Shown here: positions 1 to 6,470 of the stretch, piece by piece
Position numbering within the stretch: the first letter of the stretch is position 1
Layout: each line of letters opens with the position of its first letter
Assembly: GCA_000310025.1 (NCBI GenBank)
Contig: FN648615.1
Span: 27,619-40,097 of the forward strand
Direction of reading: 5' to 3'
DNA: 12,479 bases
Source of the DNA: Ectocarpus siliculosus
Taxonomy: Eukaryota > Sar > Phaeophyceae > Ectocarpales > Ectocarpaceae
The notes under the pieces: model-generated
What the model saw: the letters and a program-made list of their open reading frames with translations, nothing else
Told to the model about the DNA's origin: nothing
The model's database searches: none
Position numbers and translations under genes: made by a program

Positions 1-283
1 CCGCCCCCCAGTGGGGCTGGTGGCCAACATCCAGGACGGATGGTGGTGAGTGTCCGGGAGGAAGGAAATAAGAGAAGAAGTGGAGAAGAGTTGTTGGGGC
101 GGGAAGAAGGGACGGTGTTGGGAGAGGCAAGGAAGTGGTGAAGAATTTCGGCACTCGACGAGCGCGCGGTTCCGTCGGGGGAAATTGCACCCCACGTTCG
201 AAGTCGGTGTGAAAACCGCGGCAAGGAAGGAGTGCGGAGGGAATAAAAAAAAAACGGAGACGTCGACGTTTGTTTGCGTCGTG
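1..283. repeat. Long direct repeat, copy 1 (cut by window edge)
   Basis: This segment matches 1619-1895 almost base for base. I see two substitutions (T/C near 169 and A/C near 255) and one 6-base indel near 138-143, so identity is above 98 percent and the duplication is recent. It starts GC-rich with a run of C and ends in GCGTCGTG, after which the two copies diverge completely. The true left end is outside the window. It may be a terminal repeat of a small non-autonomous element, a dispersed repeat, or part of a tandem duplication with a period near 1.6 kb. Short open frames in it are not convincing as genes. Confidence 0.9.
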
Positions 284-912
284 GAGCGATCCTTCCGTAT
301 AACGCAGGTACTCACCAATCAATGCAAAAGACAGAGAGAGAGGTAAAATACCCATCGTGAAAGTCAAAGCGCAGGTCATAACTGCATATGACTCATGTCC
401 TGCGCGGAGAAGTTTCCACGGAGACTTATCAACAAGCAAGAAGTTTGAAGGCCGGCTGAGAAGGTTTGAAGCCACAATCACTTCAGCGACGATGGCAAGC
501 GCAACGTCAAAACTTCACAGGAAGAAAAGTGGATACAAGAAAAGTGCATACAAAAAAAGAAAAGGCCGGATGCCGACCTGTGGCTCTCTCGGAATGAAGG
601 GATTTCCACAATTTCCAACAGGTAATCCACAACAAGTAGTACGGACCAATTGAGGTTACTGGCTGGGTAGAGAGAGGTCGGAACGGTTTTTCATGTGAAG
701 AAGACAACAACAACAACCACAACAACAACAATGATGAAGGTCGACCCGTCCTGGGTCGTTCGGTGTAAAATGAAACATGTCAAAGGTGGACTGCGTAAAG
801 ATCCAGTGGTCTTTTTCGGCAGTCGCAAAGAAATATGCAACCACATGTATGTCGCAAAAAAAAAAACTCTACCAGAAAATAGAACACCGCCTTCTCTGTT
901 GTTGCAGGCAGG
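284..912. other. Non-coding stretch with A-rich and CAA tracts
   Basis: I find no supportable gene here. The stretch holds a 15-base tandem duplication (522-536 and 537-551, differing at one base), an A/G-rich tract around 520-570, a CAA/AAC microsatellite (704-731) and a run of eleven A near 857-867. The open frames crossing it depend on GTG starts or translate the microsatellite into poly-Thr, and none shows a recognisable domain. The sequence directly after the left repeat reads TGGAGCGATCC. A TGG start is what a primer-binding site would show if 1-283 were an LTR, but I cannot match it to a tRNA. Confidence 0.6.
704..731. repeat. CAA microsatellite
   Basis: This is a run of AAC/CAA triplets with one interruption (ACC). 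In one forward frame it reads as a Thr tract, but the surrounding frame has no other coding evidence. Confidence 0.85.
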
Positions 913-1038
913 TTTGCTTCCACAACCCGGGAACCCAACCCACTCTTGTACTTCGGCCTACAAGACTCCAATCGACGCAAGCACCGGTAGGACAGTGCGT
1001 GGAAGATGCCGTGATAGCACAACTCCACTCTCCTACGA
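913..1038. repeat. Old diverged direct repeat, unit A copy 1
   Basis: This segment aligns with 1340-1465 over 126 bases at roughly 75 percent identity. Blocks are nearly perfect, for example around 959-981 and 991-1018. In one forward frame both copies encode similar short peptides (RPTRLQST and CVEDAV.AQL). Within those two blocks five of six base differences are in third positions and silent in that frame. Unequal small indels elsewhere break the frame. It may be a remnant of an old coding or structured sequence. Confidence 0.7.
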
Positions 1039-1253
1039 AATCAGTCGTTGTAGCACCATGTGGAAGATCTCCGAGGGGTCCTCCTGCGCGGTAAGCGGTA
1101 ACAACGACAACATGGCGAGAGCTCTACGTGTACCTGTCGTCGACACATGTGGCAGCCGCGCGACACACGAACGGATGTTTGCATCGCACTGCACTATGGT
1201 TCGCCGTGGCAGGAAGTATCCCATCCAGTTAAGTCGTTGCGGTAGTACGCGGA

Positions 1254-1328
1254 CGTCGTTCGGCGTCTAGTCCATACTGCTGTTGCAATTACACGGCAGT
1301 AATCGAGCTATGCATGGAATTTTTTTGC
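1254..1328. repeat. Old diverged direct repeat, unit C copy 1
   Basis: A block beginning near 1261 (CGGCGTCT, one variable base, then GTCCATACTGCTGT) recurs at 1480-1502 with one substitution. The similarity continues more weakly through an AATCGAG motif into a T-run. With unit A this gives an A-C, A'-C' order. It is therefore a partial tandem duplication whose first unit carries about 215 extra bases (1039-1253). Confidence 0.7.
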
Positions 1329-1339
1329 TCCGGTTCGCT

Positions 1340-1465
1340 TTTGCCTCCACAACCCGAGAATGCCACTGCTGTATCTCGACCTACAAGACTCCAATCAACA
1401 AACCAGCACTGGCAGAATTGCGTGGAAGATGCTGTGACAGCACAACTGAGTCGACACTCCTACGA
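1340..1465. repeat. Old diverged direct repeat, unit A copy 2
   Basis: This is the partner of 913-1038. Both copies contain TCCACAACCC, a shared CCTACAAGACTCCAATC block, a shared GCGTGGAAGATGC block and a closing TCCTACGA. The divergence is far greater than between the 1-283 and 1619-1895 repeats, so this duplication is much older. Confidence 0.7.
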
Positions 1466-1472
1466 CTTTCAT

Positions 1473-1540
1473 GTTCAGTCGGCGTCTGGTCCATACTGCT
1501 GTAGAAATACAAAAATCGAGCCATCTTTTTTTAATTTTTT
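1473..1540. repeat. Old diverged direct repeat, unit C copy 2
   Basis: This is the partner of 1254-1328: CGGCGTCTGGTCCATACTGCTGT, then AATCGAGCCAT and a T-run. It directly follows unit A copy 2 with a short spacer, whereas the first A and C units are about 215 bases apart. Confidence 0.65.
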
Positions 1541-1589
1541 CCATACTAATAACAAGAAATGTATCACGTCACGACGACCATCCTGTGAG

Positions 1590-1618
1590 TATATATACTA
1601 GGGTTAAGTATTGGCCCC
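1590..1618 (-). promoter_or_regulatory. Possible TATA/CCAAT promoter-like cluster
   Basis: On the minus strand a GC-rich run (from the start of the second long repeat) is followed by CCAAT (1614-1610) and TATATATA (1597-1590). TATATATA reads the same on both strands. The distance from CCAAT to TATA is shorter than usual and no gene follows downstream on the minus strand, so this may be chance composition. Confidence 0.2.
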
Positions 1619-1895
1619 CCGCCCCCCAGTGGGGCTGGTGGCCAACATCCAGGACGGATGGTGGTGAGTGTCCGGGAGGAAGGAAATAAGAGAAGAAGTG
1701 GAGAAGAGTTGTTGGGGCGGGAAGAAGGGACGGTGTTGGGAGAGGCAAGGAAGTGAATTTCGGCACTCGACGAGCGCGCGGTCCCGTCGGGGGAAATTGC
1801 ACCCCACGTTCGAAGTCGGTGTGAAAACCGCGGCAAGGAAGGAGTGCGGAGGGAATAAAAAAAAACCGGAGACGTCGACGTTTGTTTGCGTCGTG
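1619..1895. repeat. Long direct repeat, copy 2, interrupted at the retroelement boundary
   Basis: This is the near-identical partner of 1-283. It ends in GCGTCGTG. Copy 1 continues GAGCGATCC, while this copy runs straight into the putative LTR. The simplest reading is that the retrotransposon inserted into this copy, in which case the missing continuation should lie beyond the right end of the element with a short target-site duplication. The 6-base indel relative to copy 1 lies near 1756. Confidence 0.9.
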
Positions 1896-2271
1896 TAGTG
1901 GTATGCACGCGTGATGAAGTCTGGTTGACCCGTGAAGAAGAACTCACTTGTTGTTACTCTTGTAGAACAGCAGCAGTAGTAGCTGTTGCCTTGGGTATCG
2001 GTAGGAATGACACCAAGGGGCACAGGATCCTCTGCACAAGCAGGGGCTACTAGATCCTGTCCCCTGCTTTTTATCCTTCCGCGGAGAGTTACATCTCTCC
2101 GCGCCTTCTAGAAGGAACCAAGCTCTTCTATGTTCCGTCTACACATCTGAATCCTATAACACTAGCCCACCCTGGAGGTTCTCATACGCAGATACTATAA
2201 AACCTCGGAGTCTTGACAAGCAATTGTCGAGTCTCTAAATGAAAGTATCGAGGATGTGGAGCTCCACAACA
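1894..2271 (-). repeat. Putative 3' LTR of the retrotransposon
   Basis: The left boundary is where the second long repeat is interrupted. Read on the plus strand the segment starts TGTAGTGG and ends CCACAACA, an imperfect 8-base terminal inverted repeat with TG...CA ends. The length of about 378 bp is within the usual LTR range. The right boundary is uncertain: an alternative ACA end at 2291 would place the purine-rich tract GAGTGAGAGG (minus strand) directly against the LTR as a polypurine tract. The other LTR is outside the window, so the ends cannot be confirmed by comparison. Confidence 0.5.
2017..2115 (-). promoter_or_regulatory. LTR core region: palindrome, hairpin, TATA-like box and inverted repeat
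   Basis: In element sense the order is as follows. First comes a perfect 12-base palindrome CCTTCTAGAAGG (2115-2104), which contains TTCTAGAA, the core form of a heat-shock element. Next is a perfect 9-base stem with a 6-base loop (2103-2080, arms CGCGGAGAG and CTCTCCGCG). Then comes a TATA-like GGATAAAAAGC (2076-2066), and finally an inverted repeat with arms at 2064-2053 and 2029-2017 and one bulged base. If the TATA-like box works, transcription would start near 2040, putting the last inverted repeat at the start of the RNA. All functional readings are inference. Confidence 0.4.
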
Positions 2272-2721
2272 GCACAATTCACCCTCCCACACCTCTCACT
2301 CGATGAGTCGCAAGACCATCGTTTGACTTCTAAAACGACAAAAAGACACAGACAGGAAGGAACTGACGGGGCAAAGAAAAGCCTACGGCGACCGGAAGGA
2401 GGTCGGAACCAAAGAAAGGAAAACACAAAGAAGGAAGAAAAACAAAAAAGGAAAAGAAAGGTCGTCAAAACGACAAAAAAGAAAGGATCACGGTAGGAAC
2501 CACAACAAGACCGGTATCGTAAGAAAACGATCAGATACGCCATTCACGCAGTCGCCACGGCAGTGTAGAAGGGGCAACAATGGGCGCGAAACACCTACAG
2601 GTCGTGACCAAACGCTAAAGGCACAAAATAAAGCGAGGAGAAAGCGAAAACCAACCAAGGCTAAAAAGCAACCCAAACAACGCTGAAAACAACAGAAAAC
2701 CAAGACAACTAGCACGTCGTC
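2272..2721 (-). other. Pyrimidine-rich 3' non-coding region of the element
   Basis: This 450 bp stretch lies between the pol stop codon and the putative LTR. In element sense it is strongly pyrimidine-rich (plus strand dominated by A and G, especially 2330-2500). It holds a short perfect hairpin (2461-2474, GTCGT and ACGAC arms) and a 13-base direct repeat AAAACGACAAAAA (2332 and 2467). A forward 85-codon frame starting at ATG 2239 translates to a Lys/Arg-rich peptide, which is what this composition would give anyway, so I do not call it a gene. A short purine-rich tract in element sense near 2290-2310 could be the polypurine tract that primes plus-strand DNA. Confidence 0.55.
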
Positions 2722-5700
2722 TTAATGGGGGCGCGCCACGTTATCAGGCAACGAATCAGCCCCGGGGTCACCACGCGACATGTCGACGTTGCGAAGGATC
2801 CCCTTAAAAAGGGCACTGCCGCTGTGAACTTGAAGGCACCAGGATCCGGAGACGGCGGTTTCAGCGGTGGAGTAGCGAACATCAGGAAGGGCGAGCTTGA
2901 CAGGGCCAGGATCGTCCAAGAAGCGGACGACGTAGAAGTCGGACGGTAGAGGCGGTCCAGTAATCTTGCCCAACCACCAGAATCCATCGCGAGCTTTGTA
3001 CCAGAAGAAGGCGCCGGCAGGTAGCGGAGTATTGGCGAAGCGACGGTCCCAAGTTGAACGAGAGACGAGCGAATAACCCGAAGGCAAAGCTCGCTCCCCT
3101 TTAGCGCGCGCCATCTCGCGGGTGGCCGCACCAATACGCATCGCCCGATAGCGACGATTCGTTTGGCGATGTTGATCAGGCGAACCCGTCCAGTACCGGA
3201 GAATGTGGGGCTTGGAATGCTGGAGGTCCATCTCACGTTCCCAAGAAGGACGAAGAAGACCTTTCCAATGCGTTTGGTATAAAACAGCGATGGTGCCACC
3301 ACGGCCACGAACAGACTGATGGCCACTAATGCGGTCAACCTCGAGACGTTCGACCGGAGTCGACACGTCATCTTCCGTAACATGGTAGGGAGGAGATTTA
3401 TTCGCATAGGAGTTTAGCACATACGGTGTAAGGCCGGCAGGCAGGAACCGAGGCAAGTCTTCAGTGTCATGCGGATTAGCGCAAGGCTTGCAACGCGCAA
3501 CTGACACACGGTTTTTCGAGTCCGGACCCGGCAGATCCGATGGAAGATCCAAATACAGTAACTTGGAAGCCAGAGGACAACCGTCGGGAGCGTCAGGACA
3601 CGGACCCACGGCCAAGATCTTGAACGGACCAGTCCACAGGAAAGACAACTTAGCCTTGAGGACCTTGTCATCCGTGCCTGAACGAACACCTTGGCGAATG
3701 GTAGATTCGGTGTTGTACACCCAAACCCATCCACCGACGGTGTATGAGGGGACCTTGCGCAAAGCATCCGATAGGGCGGAGTTACGCCGCTCAATCCTCG
3801 AAACGGACAGGTTGTGCTGTTCGCGAACTAAATCGTAAGAACGACGTTGGCGATCAGCAGCCAGATCGCAATACTCAAGTTGATCGCGATGCAAGCTTTG
3901 GTGGCCTCGAGCATATGGATGCTCAAAAACCGTCATCGGCATGCGTGGCAGTCGGTTCATATGCACCTCGTTGGGCGCCAAACCAGTAGCGGCACTAACC
4001 GAATTGTTGTAGGCAAACTCAACGTGCGGCAAATGAATGTCCCAATCATCTTGCCTCTCATTGATGACCATAGCCAACATCTGAGCCATAGTGTGATTGA
4101 CGCGCTCCACACCCCCATTGCCGTTGGGATGGTAAGAGCTGGTAGCCACTTTGCGTATAGCCAGACGGGCGTATACAGCCTGCGACAGTTTGGAACAAAA
4201 CTGAGAGCCATTATCAGACAAGAGACTCAAAGGGCAACCCCATGAAGGGATATACCGATTGACAAGTACGTCAGCGGTGCCTTCGGCGGTGAATTCTGCA
4301 GCCGTAACCGCGTACATGTCAGCACGGCGGCTGAAACGGTCAGTGAAAAGCAGAATATATGTGTTTCCGCGCGGTGTCAACGGGAGGGGACCGAAATAAT
4401 CGACGCTCACCGATACACCAGGGCCCGAAGGCAGCGGAAGGCACAAAGTAGGCCATCGAGGCGTTTGACGAGATGACTTGCGAGCTTGGCATCGCAAACA
4501 ATGCCGTACCCACCACTTCGTGCAAACACTCATGCCAACCCACCAATAAAAACGTTCCAGCATGCTAAGCGTGCGAGCGGCACCGAGGTGGCAGGATGCA
4601 TCAGCGTGACAGGCTTGCATGATCCACGGACGCATGAGCATGGGAACATAAATCCGAATGGGTTCGTCGTTGAGAAGGCGAGCAGCACGCCCGCCAGGAC
4701 GTGTGGTCGTAGACGACGGGGGCGCTGTTTGCTTGCGAACAAGCAAGACCAAACCATCATCGTCAACATGTAACCGGCCTTTGTTAGACAGGCCACGAAT
4801 CTCCGACAGAGGGGGTCGACGAGCGGACGGAAGATGATCCAGGAAATCCGGAGGGAGAGCCGAAGGCCGACCCAGAAGGATGAAACGAATAGCTGCATCA
4901 CAAACAGGTTCGTTACGTTGCTCGCGAGCCCAATCAGCATGCGAGAAACGTTCGACAGACGCCCGGAAGGCTAAATCTGCCGAGGAATGTAAAGCCGCCT
5001 CGATAGAAGAGGGGGCCGATTCCTGAGGCTCCGGCTGCAATCCACCCGAAGGCAGAGTAGCAGCGGAAACCGAAGACGAAGGCGTATAAGTGGTCGAAAC
5101 CAAATGCGTCGAAGATTCCGAAGAATCGGGAGCAGCAGAAGACTGCTGGGCAGGAGCAACCGAAGTCGCAGGATGCGTCGAAGACGCAAGATCCCTTCCA
5201 CGAGCCAGAGGCGTATGGAGGTCTGGGATCGAAGTGTCAGCACCAGGAGCCGAAACCAACCTGGTCAAAACGGGGGGCGCCGTCGATGCTGATTGTGCAG
5301 GCGGGGAACGTCGAAACGATCTGGGCGAAGCGGAAATCCGAGTAGGAGCAGGCGGGTCCTCAGAGAAACCATAATCCACGGGCGGGAGGGGCGTGCCTGC
5401 CACAACCGCCGTGCGACGGCGAGTTCGCGTGGAAATTAGTTGAGTAGGGTCGAGAGTCCGTCGTGATGCTGCAGTCGGCGAGACGGCCGGCGAAGACTCG
5501 GGCTCGAGAGCCAAAATGTCCTCCACCGAAGAATGTAAGGAGCCAGACCAATCGAGGGTCCTGCCACACAGGCGTCGTAGCGAAGGAGACAACCCGCGGG
5601 AGTTGTTAGACGGCCAGGGTGCGATGTTCCAGACGCCAGGCGGAGACGAAAGGCCTGACGGCGAGAGACGTGGACCATGCCGACGGAAGTCGACAAAATC

Positions 5701-6462
5701 ATCTGTAGAGGGGGCCAGCCCACCCAAGACCGAAGTCGGGGAAGTCGGGACGAGCCCACCCAAGCCAACACCCACGGCGCGATGGCCAGAAGGCGTAAGG
5801 CCACAAGAACGGATGAAGAATACGCTCTCCTCATCGTCATCCGGTGTCAAGCGACTGCGACCAGATCGGTCACATTCCGCCGCATCGATCGGAAGGCGAG
5901 AGAGGAAATCAGCGTTGCCATTTGCTGAACCCTTGCGGTACTCGAGAGTGTAATTGTAGGCGGTAAGAAATTCAAGCCAACGCTGGACGCGGGCATTGTT
6001 CTCCCCCACCTTGGCAAAATGCTCAAGAGATTTGTGGTCGGTAAAAATGCGAAATTTCGTGCCCCACAAATAACCGCGGAGTCGTTTGATGCACCATACG
6101 ATGCTACCCGCCTCGAGGTCGAGGGGAGTCCAATGACGTTCGGAGTCCAAAGTAGCTCGGCTGATGAAAACGATGGGCCGGATGGAGCCATCCGGCTGTT
6201 CTTGTTCGAGAGTCCCGCCGAACCCATCGCGACTAGCATCACAGTAGAGGCGAAAAGGTCGCGAGCCGTCCGTAACGGCATCCCAGTCTGGATAAACCAA
6301 GACAGGAGAATTGGCCAACTCAGACAGCAGGACGCGAACAGCTTGCTCCATGGCAGGGGTGAAGGCAAACGTCGCCTGCTTCTTGAGAAGAGTGGTCAGA
6401 GGTCGAATTCGCGTGGCCATGTTGGGAAGGAACTTGCGGTAGTAGCTGAGGCCGCCGAGAAG
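2722..6462 (-). CDS. Pol 3' part: RT connection, RNase H, integrase, chromodomain, Tudor-like domain
   Basis: This frame is open for about 1,246 codons and ends in TAA. It starts at the deletion junction, directly with the RT thumb/connection motif LLGGLSYYRKF (from 6462), so it has no start codon of its own. Domains in order: RNase H with the four acidic residues present (codons at 6240, 6114, 6039 and 5910), a Ser/Pro-rich linker, an HHCC zinc finger, an integrase core with D,D35E spacing, a GPF motif (3636-3622), a chromodomain and a Tudor-like domain. It would cut RNA in RNA/DNA hybrids and insert element DNA into chromatin. It has no internal stop, unlike the upstream half. It lies in a different frame from the Gag-protease-RT part because of the RT deletion. 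Confidence 0.93.
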   Translation of the reverse strand, partial: LLGGLSYYRKFLPNMATRIRPLTTLLKKQATFAFTPAMEQAVRVLLSELANSPVLVYPDWDAVTDGSRPFRLYCDASRDGFGGTLEQEQPDGSIRPIVFISRATLDSERHWTPLDLEAGSIVWCIKRLRGYLWGTKFRIFTDHKSLEHFAKVGENNARVQRWLEFLTAYNYTLEYRKGSANGNADFLSRLPIDAAECDRSGRSRLTPDDDEESVFFIRSCGLTPSGHRAVGVGLGGLVPTSPTSVLGGLAPSTDDFVDFRRHGPRLSPSGLSSPPGVWNIAPWPSNNSRGLSPSLRRLCGRTLDWSGSLHSSVEDILALEPESSPAVSPTAASRRTLDPTQLISTRTRRRTAVVAGTPLPPVDYGFSEDPPAPTRISASPRSFRRSPPAQSASTAPPVLTRLVSAPGADTSIPDLHTPLARGRDLASSTHPATSVAPAQQSSAAPDSSESSTHLVSTTYTPSSSVSAATLPSGGLQPEPQESAPSSIEAALHSSADLAFRASVERFSHADWAREQRNEPVCDAAIRFILLGRPSALPPDFLDHLPSARRPPLSEIRGLSNKGRLHVDDDGLVLLVRKQTAPPSSTTTRPGGRAARLLNDEPIRIYVPMLMRPWIMQACHADASCHLGAARTLSMLERFYWWVGMSVCTKWWVRHCLRCQARKSSRQTPRWPTLCLPLPSGPGVSVSVDYFGPLPLTPRGNTYILLFTDRFSRRADMYAVTAAEFTAEGTADVLVNRYIPSWGCPLSLLSDNGSQFCSKLSQAVYARLAIRKVATSSYHPNGNGGVERVNHTMAQMLAMVINERQDDWDIHLPHVEFAYNNSVSAATGLAPNEVHMNRLPRMPMTVFEHPYARGHQSLHRDQLEYCDLAADRQRRSYDLVREQHNLSVSRIERRNSALSDALRKVPSYTVGGWVWVYNTESTIRQGVRSGTDDKVLKAKLSFLWTGPFKILAVGPCPDAPDGCPLASKLLYLDLPSDLPGPDSKNRVSVARCKPCANPHDTEDLPRFLPAGLTPYVLNSYANKSPPYHVTEDDVSTPVERLEVDRISGHQSVRGRGGTIAVLYQTHWKGLLRPSWEREMDLQHSKPHILRYWTGSPDQHRQTNRRYRAMRIGAATREMARAKGERALPSGYSLVSRSTWDRRFANTPLPAGAFFWYKARDGFWWLGKITGPPLPSDFYVVRFLDDPGPVKLALPDVRYSTAETAVSGSWCLQVHSGSALFKGILRNVDMSRGDPGADSLPDNVARPH
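2821..3054 (-). other. Tudor-like SH3-barrel domain at Pol C-terminus
   Basis: About 78 residues follow the chromodomain after a short linker. The pattern is an aromatic-rich FWYKARDGFWWLGKI strand pair, then DFYVVRFLDD and PVKLALPDVR. This is the usual Tudor/Agenet outline: a basic strand, W-x-G-K/R-V/I, then y-x-V-x-F-dD followed by a hydrophobic strand. Such domains bind methylated lysine or arginine or DNA in chromatin. I see the pattern directly; the family assignment is inference and PWWP or another small barrel is possible. Confidence 0.5.
3187..3360 (-). other. Chromodomain
   Basis: The stretch begins PVERLEVDRI, continues with a Gly/Arg-rich loop, VLYQTHWKG and PSWEREMDL, and ends near ILRYW. 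This matches the chromodomain outline v-E-x-I-l...Y-x-V-x-W-K-G...s-W-E-p...nl. In chromoviruses this module binds modified histone H3 and steers integration to heterochromatin. The first aromatic-cage position is V/E in place of the usual Y/F, so histone binding may be altered, as in group II chromodomains. Confidence 0.8.
4087..4419 (-). other. Integrase catalytic core (D,D35E)
   Basis: The retroviral-type core has VDYFGPL (D codon 4401-4399), LLSDNGSQF (D codon 4215-4213) and a GNGGVERVNHTM motif (E codon 4107-4105). Sixty-one residues separate the two aspartates and exactly 35 separate the second D from E. The metal-binding triad is complete. The core carries out 3'-end processing and strand transfer of element DNA. 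Confidence 0.95.
4477..4659 (-). other. Integrase N-terminal HHCC zinc finger
   Basis: The pattern is H-x5-H-x29-C-x2-C, with His codons at 4608 and 4590 (CHADASCHLG) and Cys codons at 4500 and 4491 (CLRC). The typical upstream segment (a WAREQ motif and a short DDDGLVLL strand region) is present near 4931-4740. The finger stabilises integrase multimers. Confidence 0.92.
4948..5874 (-). other. Ser/Pro/Thr-rich linker between RNase H and integrase
   Basis: About 310 residues between the end of RNase H (NADFLSRLP) and the pre-integrase segment are rich in Ser, Pro, Thr and Ala, with no recognisable fold. In typical gypsy elements this spacer is only several tens of residues. It contains some conserved-looking hydrophobic patches (for example VWNIAPW and LDWSGSLHSSVEDIL) and an Arg cluster TRTRRR. 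It may be a disordered tether that keeps polymerase and integrase together or apart. Function is unknown. Confidence 0.75.
5887..6255 (-). other. RNase H domain
   Basis: The Ty3/gypsy RNase H has FRLYCDASRDGFGGTL (first D codon 6240), PLDLEAGSIVWCIKRLRGYL (E codon 6114), FRIFTDHKSLEH (D codon 6039) and NADFLSRLP (D codon 5910). All four catalytic acidic positions are kept. It follows the RT thumb/connection segment (SYYRKFLP and FAFTPAMEQAVRVL). It degrades the RNA template during minus-strand synthesis, but in this copy the polymerase core it normally works with is missing. Confidence 0.95.
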
Positions 6463-6470
6463 AGTATGGA
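6455..6470 (-). other. RT palm deletion junction with frame change
   Basis: Upstream, in frame with the protease, the RT start reads KLTVPPGSAPVTSRPYS and ends at about 6461. Immediately after, one frame over, the sequence is LLGGLSYYRKF, a motif that normally follows the RT palm by roughly 190-200 residues. The palm, including the x-D-D active-site motif, is absent from the window in all frames. The joint lies in a short CT-rich stretch (TACTCTTCTCGG), so a microhomology-mediated deletion or template jump is plausible. Confidence 0.9.

Noticed and set aside
50-346. Forward 98-codon frame in the left long repeat, with a 76-codon counterpart at 1668-1898
   Set aside because: The frame starts at GTG and the two copies differ by a 6-base indel. 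The similarity is explained by the DNA duplication, with no sign of protein constraint or a known domain.
695-1270. Forward 191-codon open frame in the flanking region
   Set aside because: It begins at GTG, its first part is a translated CAA microsatellite (poly-Thr), it runs through an old non-coding repeat, and no domain or conserved pattern is visible.
1601-1607. GGGTTAA / TAGGG telomere-like or telo-box motif
   Set aside because: There is a single unit only, with no tandem array, so it is not a telomeric repeat.
2239-2496. Forward 85-codon Lys/Arg-rich frame with an ATG
   Set aside because: It lies antisense to the element's pyrimidine-rich 3' region; purine-rich DNA without stops gives such a peptide by composition alone.
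2709-3407. Minus-strand 232-codon frame overlapping the end of pol
   Set aside because: It is an alternative frame of the chromodomain and Tudor-like region, has low-complexity composition and no recognisable pattern.
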